Below are positions 17,214 through 24,901 of a stretch of DNA of 64,000 bases, in pieces. The notes below the pieces were generated by a model, which saw only the letters and a program-made list of their open reading frames with translations, had not been told where the DNA came from and made no database searches. Both the position numbers and the translations under genes were made by a program. Numbering within the stretch: position 1 is the first letter of the stretch; the number at the start of each line of letters is the position of its first letter. The DNA lies in NCBI RefSeq assembly GCF_048159605.1, contig NZ_JBLREB010000001.1:248001-312000 (forward strand). Reading direction: 5' to 3'. Source of the DNA: Ectobacillus polymachus (GTDB taxonomy: Bacteria; Bacillota; Bacilli; Bacillales; Bacillaceae_G).

Positions 17214-18555
17214 TCATCGTGTACAAAGACCAAAACGCTTTGTAAAGGATGTGTTTAAGCGAACCCAAACGAGATTAACGCTTTCATACAGCCTTTTACT
17301 TATGATGTTTCTCGTACTATTTATTTGTATTGTCTATGGACTTCTTTACGTTATAATGATGTACAATCAAAAGCAAGAGATCCAATCCCTAGCAAACCAG
17401 CAAGCAAGTGTGATTCAAGATGTTCTTATGAATCCAGCACAAGATTCTTCGTCTATGATAACGTTTGGACAAAATCAATATTTTTACTATGTAGTGGACC
17501 AGCAAGGAAAGCTCATATTAGGTGACGAAACGATTCATTCGCTGCATGATGATTTTTTGAAAACGTTACAGGGCTGGAATCCACAGCAAAGCAAACTTCG
17601 AAATGTGTCAATGGAAGTACGTTCCCACCATATGATGCATGGTGAGGATGGACAGCAAGTAAATGTTCTCATACTTGCACAGCCTGTTATGAATGGAAAA
17701 GATCAGATTGGGACTCTGTATGTAGGAGAAAATATCTCTTCCGTATACCGGATATTTAAAATACTGCTTATCATTTTAATTGGACTTGCGGTCGTGTTTT
17801 TTGGTGTAGCTTTATACTTTAGTCGTTATATGTCCAAGCGCGCACTGATTCCGATTCGCGAATCATATATAAGACAGCGTGAGTTTGTAGGGAATGCCTC
17901 ACATGAATTGCGCACACCGCTAAGCATCTTGCTATCTTCTCTTGATACATTGGAAATGGAACAAGATGAACATACGAGTGATTTTGCAAGGAAGGTTCAG
18001 CGGAATATGAAAGAGGAAGTAAAGCGGATGACAAAGCTCGTCAGTGACTTACTAACGCTTGCTCGCTCTGACTCGAATGAACAGGAGATAGTAAAAACAC
18101 GATTTGATTTTCATTCGTCTGCAGCAAAGGTGCTGGAAACATTCGAACCGATGGCTGCTTCGAAGCAAATTAAGGTATCTTTCCATGCGGATGACTCCTT
18201 ACAGGTGTATGGGAACGAAGATCGGCTCACACAGCTTATCTATATATTAGTAGACAATGCGATAAAATACACTCCGGATCAAGGATCGATTACGGTTACG
18301 TTACAAATTGAAAATGATAAGAAGCACAGTCTCTGTATGACCGTGCAGGATACAGGAATTGGCATAAAACAGGAGGATTACAGCCGTATCTTTGAAAGGT
18401 TCTACCGAACTGATAAATCTAGATCGAAGGAAGTCGGCGGCTACGGTCTTGGTCTATCCATCGCCAAATGGATTGTAGACGCCCATCACGGTACGATTCA
18501 AGTAGCAAGTGAAGAAACAGGAAGTACATTTACCGTACGAATACCTAATGTGTAG
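17203..18555 (+). CDS. Two-component sensor histidine kinase
   Basis: A 450-residue membrane kinase paired with the upstream response regulator. Two membrane segments (about 31-53 and 187-208) flank an extracytoplasmic sensor of about 130 residues with a His/Met-rich patch (HHMMHGEDG). The kinase core has the H box ASHELRTPLS, N box DNAIKYTPD, G1 DTGIGIK and G2 GGYGLGLSIAK. There is no clear HAMP domain: only a short linker separates the second membrane segment from the dimerisation helix. The TTG start at 17203 overlaps the regulator; AAGGGGGG lies 12 nt upstream, and a later GTG at 17251 is possible. Confidence 0.9.
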   Translation: MNHNHRVQRPKRFVKDVFKRTQTRLTLSYSLLLMMFLVLFICIVYGLLYVIMMYNQKQEIQSLANQQASVIQDVLMNPAQDSSSMITFGQNQYFYYVVDQQGKLILGDETIHSLHDDFLKTLQGWNPQQSKLRNVSMEVRSHHMMHGEDGQQVNVLILAQPVMNGKDQIGTLYVGENISSVYRIFKILLIILIGLAVVFFGVALYFSRYMSKRALIPIRESYIRQREFVGNASHELRTPLSILLSSLDTLEMEQDEHTSDFARKVQRNMKEEVKRMTKLVSDLLTLARSDSNEQEIVKTRFDFHSSAAKVLETFEPMAASKQIKVSFHADDSLQVYGNEDRLTQLIYILVDNAIKYTPDQGSITVTLQIENDKKHSLCMTVQDTGIGIKQEDYSRIFERFYRTDKSRSKEVGGYGLGLSIAKWIVDAHHGTIQVASEETGSTFTVRIPNV

Positions 18556-18590
18556 GAGGATGTTCCATGTGGAGCATCCTCTTTCTTTTT
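18556..18590 (+). terminator. Intrinsic terminator of the two-component operon
   Basis: GAGGATG pairs with CATCCTC around an ATG-rich loop, followed by TTTCTTTTT. Confidence 0.8.
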
Positions 18591-18772
18591 CTCATTATTA
18601 ATAAATTGTTCTTTACTTACACTCTTAATATGTAATAATGAAAAGGGTGTTGGAAATTATTATATAATAATGGATACAAATGGATGTACTGTATTCATGA
18701 AAATCATGTATATAGTAAAGTCAGGTGAAATATTGTAAGCGAACGGAACAATTTAATAGGGGGGATGTAAGG

Positions 18773-20020
18773 ATGAAGAGTGAGTCAACTTCAAATAGTT
18801 CGATAGGGGAATTAATTCGTAACAAAGTAGCACGTACAATATTACTATCCGCTATTTTTCTGCAAATAGGTATTTGGGTGCGTAATTATTCTATATTATT
18901 GTATGTAATGGAGAGGACAAATGGAAATCCGGTAGCAGTTTCTCTTATTTCATTGGCTGAATTTGCACCTATCTTTTTATTTTCGTTTATTGGAGGGACG
19001 TTTGCTGATCGATGGCGTCCGAAACGCACAATGGTTTGGTGTGACTTTCTTAGCGCTATTTCTATTTTTGTTGTTTTACTTACTCTTGTATTCGGCAGTT
19101 GGAAAGCCATTTTCTTTGCGACCCTTGTTTCATCCGTATTGTCACAATTTTCTCAGCCATCTGGCATGAAATTATTTAAGTTACATGTATCAGAAGAGCT
19201 TATTCCAATAGGAATGTCTATGTATCAGACGATCTTTGCCTTATTTATGATATTAGGACCTATTATAGGGACATTTGTGTATCAGCAATATGGAATCGAT
19301 GCTGCTATTGGTATTATGGGTGTTGCTTTTTTAATATCAGCTGCTGTGCTTCTGATGTTACCTCCAGACTACGACAGTGTACAAGAAGAAAAAACTACGC
19401 TTTGGCAGGAAATGAAGGATGGATTTGGGTATGTTCTTAAAAATAGGTCCTTGACCCTGCTTGGGGGTGGCTTTGCTGCGGCGGGATTAGCATTGGGGTT
19501 AACACAGCCACTCACCGTATTTCTTGTTACAGAACGACTTGGTTTAGCAAAGGAACATCTACAATGGTTGATGGCGGCGAATGGAGCTGCCATGATTGTT
19601 GGTGGAGGAATTGTTATGACAACAGCAAAGAAATATGCCCCGCAGCATCTACTCATGATTGGGATGGTTGTTAGTAGCGCTGGCTTTTTATTGATGGGGT
19701 TATCTACGGAGTTATGGCTTACGCTTGCAGCAGAATTTTTGTCTGGACTTGCTATGCCTTGTATTCAAATAGGAATAAACACAATGATTATGCAAAATAC
19801 GGAGGCAGAATTTATTGGACGCGTCAACGGGATTTTAACCCCAATCTTTATGGGGGCAGTGGTTATTACGATGAGTGTAGCTGGAGTGTTGAAGGAATCA
19901 TTCTCACTTGTAGCAATCTACTCAGTAGCAGCGATTCTTTTCCTTGTTGGGGTTATGATTACATTACCATTAAAACAGTCGGTAAGTAATCAGGAAAATT
20001 TGGAGAAACTTAAGATATAG
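18773..20020 (+). CDS. MFS family transporter (drug efflux-like)
   Basis: A 415-residue protein with about 12 membrane segments. LAEFAPIFLFSFIGGTFADRWRPKRTM contains the loop 2-3 motif (GxxaDrxxrkr) of the major facilitator superfamily, and QNTEAEFIGRVNGI is typical of the MFS_3/enterobactin-exporter-like branch. Many members export macrolides or siderophores; the substrate is unknown here. The ATG at 18773 follows AGGGGGG by about 9 nt; an in-frame GTG at 18725 would add 16 residues. Monocistronic. Confidence 0.8.
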   Translation: MKSESTSNSSIGELIRNKVARTILLSAIFLQIGIWVRNYSILLYVMERTNGNPVAVSLISLAEFAPIFLFSFIGGTFADRWRPKRTMVWCDFLSAISIFVVLLTLVFGSWKAIFFATLVSSVLSQFSQPSGMKLFKLHVSEELIPIGMSMYQTIFALFMILGPIIGTFVYQQYGIDAAIGIMGVAFLISAAVLLMLPPDYDSVQEEKTTLWQEMKDGFGYVLKNRSLTLLGGGFAAAGLALGLTQPLTVFLVTERLGLAKEHLQWLMAANGAAMIVGGGIVMTTAKKYAPQHLLMIGMVVSSAGFLLMGLSTELWLTLAAEFLSGLAMPCIQIGINTMIMQNTEAEFIGRVNGILTPIFMGAVVITMSVAGVLKESFSLVAIYSVAAILFLVGVMITLPLKQSVSNQENLEKLKI

Positions 20021-20062
20021 TCAACTATATACATAGAGAAATGGTTAAACATACTATGATCA

Positions 20063-20110
20063 GAAGAGGATACTATGTCCAATATTGGATATATATCCTC
20101 TTCTTTTCTT
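20063..20110 (+). terminator. Intrinsic terminator of the MFS gene
   Basis: A 10-bp stem (GAAGAGGATA/TATCCTCTTC) with a 21-nt loop is followed by TTTTCTT. Confidence 0.75.
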
Positions 20111-20165
20111 AAATATTCATATTTTTGCCATAACTTTGTGTGCAAATTTTTACAACCTGAAATAG

Positions 20166-20208
20166 TGTGACCAGCATCACACTGAATCACGGAAAGGTTC
20201 TGTATCCT
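20166..20208 (+). promoter_or_regulatory. FNR-type box and promoter of hcp
   Basis: TGTGA-CCAGCA-TCACA (20166-20181), inside a longer 7-bp arm palindrome AGTGTGA/TCACACT, matches the FNR/CRP consensus TGTGA-N6-TCACA. A -10-like TATCCT at 20203-20208 places the start near 20215 and the box centre at -41.5, the classical position for FNR activation. Confidence 0.8.
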
Positions 20209-20240
20209 AAAAACAAACAAAGCAGAAAGGTGAGGATAAA

Positions 20241-21530
20241 ATGTTCTGTTATCAATGTGAGCAAACTCCATCCGGCGGTTGTCATGTAATTGGTGTTTGT
20301 GGGAAAGATGAAACAATTGCAAGTTTACAAGACACGATTATTTTTGCTTTAAAAGGGATTGCAGCCTATCGTACTCACGCAAACCAGCTGGGGTACACAG
20401 ATTCATTCGTGGATACCACGACTCATGAAGCACTGTATATGACACTTACAAATTCAAACTTTAACCTACAAGAACACATCGATATGGCGATGAAGGTGGG
20501 GCAATCAGCGGTGCGTGTTATGGAATTGCTTGATGAAGCTCACACGAAGCGTCTAGGAATCCCTCAGCCGATTCGCGTAAGCCAAAATAAAATTGAAGGC
20601 AAATGCATTGTCGTAACGGGTCACAATCTTTTTGCTTTAGAAGAATTATTAAAGCAAACGGAAGGAAAAGGTATTAATATCTATACCCATTCCGAAATGC
20701 TTCCAGCACATGGCTATCCGGCGTTGAAAAAATATCCACACTTGAAAGGAAATATTGGAAAGGCTTGGTATGATCAACGCCGCCTTTTTGAAAACTTCCC
20801 TGGGGCCATTTTAGCGACTACCAACTGTGTAATGCCAATAAAAGGTACCTATGCTGATCGTATGTTCAGCTATGAGGTAGCTGGTTTGGAAAATGTCCAA
20901 AAAATTATGAATGATGATTTTTCACCATTAATCGAAAGAGCATTAGAACTTCCCGAGGCCAATATGGATTCGGATGAAACCCTGTTAACCGGATTTCACC
21001 ATGAAACAGTACTTGGTTTAGCACCGGAAGTCATTGCTGCAGTAAAAGAAGGGAAAATAAAAAGGTTTTTCGTCATTGCCGGATGTGATGCACCTGGTAA
21101 AGGTGGAGACTACTACCGAGAGCTTGCAACATCCCTTCCACCGGAGACTGTCATACTAACAACATCCTGCGGAAAATTCCGTTTTAATGATGTTGATTAT
21201 GGTACTGTACCTGGAACGAATATTCCACGTTATATCGATTTAGGTCAATGCAATAACTCTGGCTCAACTGTTAAAATTGCCAAAGCGCTTGCAGATGCTT
21301 TTGAATGTGAAATAAATGAACTTCCAGTCAGCATTGTTCTTTCATGGTTCGAACAAAAAGCGGTTGCTATTCTTTTAGGTCTATTCAGTCTCGGCATTCA
21401 AGATATTCGAATCGGACCAAAGCCGCCTGAATTTATTTCTGAGGGCGTTTTGAAGGTTCTCCAAGACACTTTTGATTTGAAATTAATTGGTACCGCCCAA
21501 GAGGATATGAAGGAAATGCTTCAACTCTAA
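20241..21530 (+). CDS. hcp: Hybrid cluster protein (hydroxylamine/NO reductase), short class
   Basis: A 429-residue iron-sulfur enzyme. The N-terminal CYQCEQTPSGGCHVIGVCGK holds the four cysteines (C3, C6, C14, C20) of the cubane cluster. Hybrid-cluster ligands appear in CVMPIKGTY, VIAGCDAPGKGGDYY, TTSCGKFRFN and LGQCNNSGS. The length fits the shorter class of Hcp, which lacks part of the N-terminal helical domain of the ~550-residue enterobacterial type. Hcp reduces hydroxylamine in vitro and NO in cells, and is expressed without oxygen. The FNR-type box upstream agrees with that. No hcr reductase gene is adjacent. Confidence 0.93.
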   Translation: MFCYQCEQTPSGGCHVIGVCGKDETIASLQDTIIFALKGIAAYRTHANQLGYTDSFVDTTTHEALYMTLTNSNFNLQEHIDMAMKVGQSAVRVMELLDEAHTKRLGIPQPIRVSQNKIEGKCIVVTGHNLFALEELLKQTEGKGINIYTHSEMLPAHGYPALKKYPHLKGNIGKAWYDQRRLFENFPGAILATTNCVMPIKGTYADRMFSYEVAGLENVQKIMNDDFSPLIERALELPEANMDSDETLLTGFHHETVLGLAPEVIAAVKEGKIKRFFVIAGCDAPGKGGDYYRELATSLPPETVILTTSCGKFRFNDVDYGTVPGTNIPRYIDLGQCNNSGSTVKIAKALADAFECEINELPVSIVLSWFEQKAVAILLGLFSLGIQDIRIGPKPPEFISEGVLKVLQDTFDLKLIGTAQEDMKEMLQL

Positions 21531-21564
21531 CAAATTCTAGACAAAATACAGTAACGAAAAAGGG

Positions 21565-21592
21565 AAAGACCGAGCGATTGCTCGGTCTTTCT
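21565..21592 (+). terminator. Intrinsic terminator of hcp
   Basis: A perfect 11-bp stem (AAAGACCGAGC/GCTCGGTCTTT) with a GATT loop. Confidence 0.9.
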
Positions 21593-21764
21593 TATGTATA
21601 GGACGAGTTATTAACCGTGAACAAAGCTTTCGCTCTATTCGTTTTCTTCTAAAAAATTTTTATAAAACTTTTTCTTATGATTCTATTTTTTCACCATATT
21701 TTCTTTTTTCTTATCTACAATAGGTCTCGTAAGCAAGACAACCTAAGTAAGAGGAGGTGAGAGC

Positions 21765-22346
21765 ATGAAAAAGAAGAAAAGATTTAAATGGCTCATACTT
21801 GTACCAATCATGGCTATCATGCTATTCACAGGGTTTCAAGTTGCGGAACATATAGTAGGTCATCGATATGCAAATTATAATATGCATTCCATGATGAGTA
21901 GCCAAGGCCAAGGCCTATATCAACAATCTCCATTCCAAGGTGGCAATCAGCTTGTCATTATTGAAGGCAATGGTAATTACCATAATGGTATGATGTACCA
22001 AAATGGCATGATGGAGCATAGAGGTTATGGTCATCATGAACGAGAATTTGTTGGTCTCTCTATCCTTGAGTTCTTCCTAGCATTAGGAGCTATTCTTACT
22101 GGTTGGTTGTTATGGAGAGGCGCTAAGCAAGGTCCTAGAAAGTGGATTGGCTTAACCTTAATGGGTCTAGGTGCATTGTCTACTTTTCCAATCCTTCTTA
22201 TTGCAGCAGCTATTTACTGGATCCTTAAGAAAGTTAAACATGATGATAACGATTTTGTAAAAGGTGAATATACTCCTGTTCAAACTGTGAAGCATACAGA
22301 TTTCTTAGACGAATGGGAACGAAAGATTAATGAGGAGGAAAAATAA
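21765..22346 (+). CDS. Membrane protein partnered with PspA
   Basis: A 193-residue protein with one N-terminal membrane segment after MKKKKRFK, a Met/His/Gly/Asn-rich extracytoplasmic middle (residues about 40-90: MHSMMSSQGQG, NGNYHNGMMYQNGMM), and two further membrane segments (about 98-118 and 124-149). The C-terminal tail is charged (FLDEWERKINEEEK) and presumably cytoplasmic. The gene is 2 nt from pspA with a shared operon, so it is a candidate membrane anchor or sensor for PspA, as LiaI is for LiaH in B. subtilis; it is not an obvious LiaI homologue. GAGGAGGTGAGAGC precedes the ATG. Confidence 0.7.
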   Translation: MKKKKRFKWLILVPIMAIMLFTGFQVAEHIVGHRYANYNMHSMMSSQGQGLYQQSPFQGGNQLVIIEGNGNYHNGMMYQNGMMEHRGYGHHEREFVGLSILEFFLALGAILTGWLLWRGAKQGPRKWIGLTLMGLGALSTFPILLIAAAIYWILKKVKHDDNDFVKGEYTPVQTVKHTDFLDEWERKINEEEK

Positions 22347-22348
22347 AA

Positions 22349-23008
22349 ATGGGACTATTTAGAAGAGTGAAAGATCTTGTTACTGCAGATGCTCATGATG
22401 TTATTGATAAATTAGAAAATCCGGTAGTGATGTTAAAGCAATATATGCGTGAGGTAGAAGATCAAATTGGAAAAGCACAGCATGCGTTAGCAGATCAATT
22501 ATTTACGGAAAAGAAATATGAAACGCTTGTAGAAGAAGCAGAAGTAATGGTTGCAAAGCGAGTTCGTCAAGCTCAATTAGCAGTAGATCGAAATGAGGAT
22601 CAAATTGCACAATTAGCATTACAAGAAAAGATTACGCAAGAGAAAAAACTGACAATGTATAAACAGCAATTAGAAGCAACGAAAAAGCAAACAGAGCTTC
22701 TTTATGAGCAAATTGCAAAAATGCAAGAAACATATAAGGAATTACAATATAAAAAGCTTGTATTGATTTCTAGAGCAAATGCAGCCAAGGTGTTAAAGGC
22801 AGGACAAAATACACTTGCATCCTTTCAAACCGAACATACATTAAAAGGCTTTGCTAGAATGGAGGAATACATTCAAAAGTTAGAAGCAGAGGCTGCGGCA
22901 AGCCAATACTTCCAACAAACCTATACACAATCTAAGATGCCAGCAGTCGATAATGAGTTGGCAGAAGAAGTACAAAAAGAACTTGAAAAGTTAAAAGCGT
23001 CTAAATAA
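22349..23008 (+). CDS. pspA: PspA/IM30 (LiaH-like) envelope stress protein
   Basis: A 219-residue, almost wholly alpha-helical coiled-coil protein. MGLFRRVKDLVTADAHDVID followed by NPVVMLKQYMREVEDQI is the standard PspA/IM30/LiaH opening. PspA oligomers coat and protect damaged cytoplasmic membranes, and in Bacilli they respond to cell-wall antibiotics and membrane stress. GAGGAGG inside the end of the upstream gene is its ribosome site, which couples the two genes. Confidence 0.93.
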   Translation: MGLFRRVKDLVTADAHDVIDKLENPVVMLKQYMREVEDQIGKAQHALADQLFTEKKYETLVEEAEVMVAKRVRQAQLAVDRNEDQIAQLALQEKITQEKKLTMYKQQLEATKKQTELLYEQIAKMQETYKELQYKKLVLISRANAAKVLKAGQNTLASFQTEHTLKGFARMEEYIQKLEAEAAASQYFQQTYTQSKMPAVDNELAEEVQKELEKLKASK

Positions 23009-23071
23009 AAAAACTGTCCTTTTTGAAAGAAAACAAATCCCAACGTCACGAATCCACAATTTATATAAAAG

Positions 23072-23101
23072 AAAGGCAAACTCCCACGGGTTTGCCTTTT
23101 T
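23072..23101 (+). terminator. Intrinsic terminator of the pspA operon
   Basis: A perfect 10-bp stem, AAAGGCAAAC/GTTTGCCTTT, is followed by TT. Confidence 0.85.
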
Positions 23102-23159
23102 GTATAGAGAGATTTACTATATATACATATCTTATACATACATTAGGGAGACAGATTAC

Positions 23160-23822
23160 ATGAAACGATTAGCATCCGATAAAAAATTTTTCTTATATTC
23201 AACTATTGTATTACTTGTATTTACATATATATTTGCACAATTTGCCTCCGAATTAGTTGAAAAAGATCTGTATACTTTCGATCTTACCATTATTGGCTGG
23301 ATCCAATCTTTTATTTCTCCGCGCATTACAATCATTATGAAAGGCTTTACCTTTATGGGATCTGGGGTAACGATTGGCACGATCCTTACTTTGATCCTTA
23401 TTTTCTTGATTTGGAAGAAAAAGATATGGGAATCCGTATTTCTATTTTTAGCTGCTGCAGGGGGACTCGGCTTTAATGTATTGCTAAAATGGATCTTTCA
23501 AAGACAGCGTCCTACCATTCATCCTATCATCCATGAAACAGGATATAGTTTTCCGAGTGGGCATTCCATGGGTTCCTTTGTTTTCTATGGCATGATTGCC
23601 TACCTTCTCTATCGCCATAGTAAAGGAAGGGTTCAGAAGGTATGTAGCATCGTGTCTATGGGTCTTCTTATTTTACTTATTGGGATTAGTCGTATTTATC
23701 TCGGAGTACATTATCCAAGTGATGTGCTAGCTGGCTTTGCAGCAGGAGGGGCTTGGCTAATGATTTGTATTATGGCCTTGTCTGCCTTGATTGGGTGGAA
23801 AGAAAAAGATGGAGTAAGCTGA
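23160..23822 (+). CDS. PAP2 family membrane phosphatase
   Basis: A 220-residue membrane protein with about six membrane segments. The three PAP2 catalytic motifs are present: KWIFQRQRPTIHP (KxxxxxxRP), YSFPSGHSMGS (PSGH) and SRIYLGVHYPSDVLAG (SRxxxxxHxxxD). Family members dephosphorylate phosphatidic acid, phosphatidylglycerol phosphate or undecaprenyl pyrophosphate at the outer face of the membrane. The ATG at 23160 follows AGGGAG at 10 nt; an upstream in-frame ATG near 23100 falls within the pspA terminator and is unlikely. Confidence 0.88.
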   Translation: MKRLASDKKFFLYSTIVLLVFTYIFAQFASELVEKDLYTFDLTIIGWIQSFISPRITIIMKGFTFMGSGVTIGTILTLILIFLIWKKKIWESVFLFLAAAGGLGFNVLLKWIFQRQRPTIHPIIHETGYSFPSGHSMGSFVFYGMIAYLLYRHSKGRVQKVCSIVSMGLLILLIGISRIYLGVHYPSDVLAGFAAGGAWLMICIMALSALIGWKEKDGVS

Positions 23823-24019
23823 TTTCACTCCATCTGAATAGGTGACGCTAAAAATAAGTGGGATGAATCGCTGTAAAAAACATATGTTCCTATGATATAC
23901 TATTATTGTAAGTGGATTTTTCCCATTTATGTAATGCTTAATGATTTATGTAACATATTATCAGATAGATGATTCTTAGAAAAACAGTGAATAATTCAAG
24001 TAAATAAAGGGGGAGAATA

Positions 24020-24766
24020 ATGGTAAAAAAACTTAATACAGATAGAGATGCAGCTCCACTTTATCTTCAAATTAAATCAGAATTAAAACGGAAAATTGAA
24101 GAAGGTGATTGGAATCCCGGAGATAAAATACCATCTGAACTGGAACTTTGTGAATTATATAATGTTAGTCGAATTACTGTGAGAGAGGCAATTAATGAGT
24201 TAGTCTGGGAGGATTATCTTATTAGACAGCGTCCAAAAGGAACATTCGTTCTTGATTATCAGCAAAAAGGATCCGATAAAGATTACTATACTTATGTGAA
24301 AAGCTTCACTTATGAAATGAATGAGTCCGGAAAAAAAGTCACGACTTTTCATGCGGAAGTGCAAAAAATAAAAGCAGATCAATTTTTAGCAAAACAATTA
24401 AATATTAAACCAGATGATGAAGTGCTTGAACTAAAACGTGTAAGAGGATTGACAAATAAAACACCAGTTTTCTTTAAAACATATTTCGCATATAAACCTA
24501 ATTTTTCTCTTCAATCAAATAAATATTATGGTTCTTTATATGAATTATTAAAAGAAAACGGCATTATTTTAGCAAAAGTAAAGGAATATTTAGAAGCAGT
24601 TAAACCTAATGAGGAAGTGCAAAAATGGTTAAATGCGTCTGAAGATACACCTATTTTAAAAAGAGTAAGAAATGCTAAAAATCAAAAAGGCGATTTTGTA
24701 GAATATACAGAATGTTATTATATTGGTGAAAGTTATCGTTATTATATTGATTTAATCTTAAATTAA
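24020..24766 (+). CDS. GntR family regulator, HutC/UTRA type
   Basis: A 248-residue repressor. The N-terminal LYLQIKSELKRKIEEGDWNPGDKIPSELEL with SRITVREAINEL is a GntR winged helix; from about residue 80 the UTRA effector domain follows (DEVLELKRVRGL, NKTPVFFKTYFA, PILKRVRNAK, EYTECYYIGESYRYYIDL). UTRA domains bind sugar phosphates or similar metabolites. Three TGTTATAAC-type repeats between this gene and the PTS operon are the probable operators, so it most likely controls the downstream mannose-family PTS. GGGGGAG precedes the ATG. Confidence 0.88.
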   Translation: MVKKLNTDRDAAPLYLQIKSELKRKIEEGDWNPGDKIPSELELCELYNVSRITVREAINELVWEDYLIRQRPKGTFVLDYQQKGSDKDYYTYVKSFTYEMNESGKKVTTFHAEVQKIKADQFLAKQLNIKPDDEVLELKRVRGLTNKTPVFFKTYFAYKPNFSLQSNKYYGSLYELLKENGIILAKVKEYLEAVKPNEEVQKWLNASEDTPILKRVRNAKNQKGDFVEYTECYYIGESYRYYIDLILN

Positions 24767-24779
24767 AAAGCAATTGCTA

Positions 24780-24877
24780 TTGTCATAACAATATGATAAT
24801 ATGAACTCAGAAGTTAAATGTTATAACATTATGATAATACTTATTATAAAATTTATTGTTATAACATTATGACTTTA
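24780..24877 (+). promoter_or_regulatory. Three-copy operator array before the PTS operon
   Basis: Three direct copies of a ~20-bp sequence start at 24781 (TGTCATAACAATATGATAAT), 24819 (TGTTATAACATTATGATAAT) and 24858 (TGTTATAACATTATGACTT). Copies 2 and 3 contain the 8-bp palindrome GTTATAAC. Spacing is 38-39 bp. The array fills the gap between the UTRA regulator and its presumed target operon. Confidence 0.75.
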
Positions 24878-24901
24878 TTTTAAATGAGTAGGTGAATCAA
24901 C

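Noticed and set aside
21593..21764. Search for a sigma-W or LiaR-type promoter before the pspA operon.
   Set aside because: No TGAAAC...CGTA pair with proper spacing and no LiaR-like box was found, so the regulator stays open.
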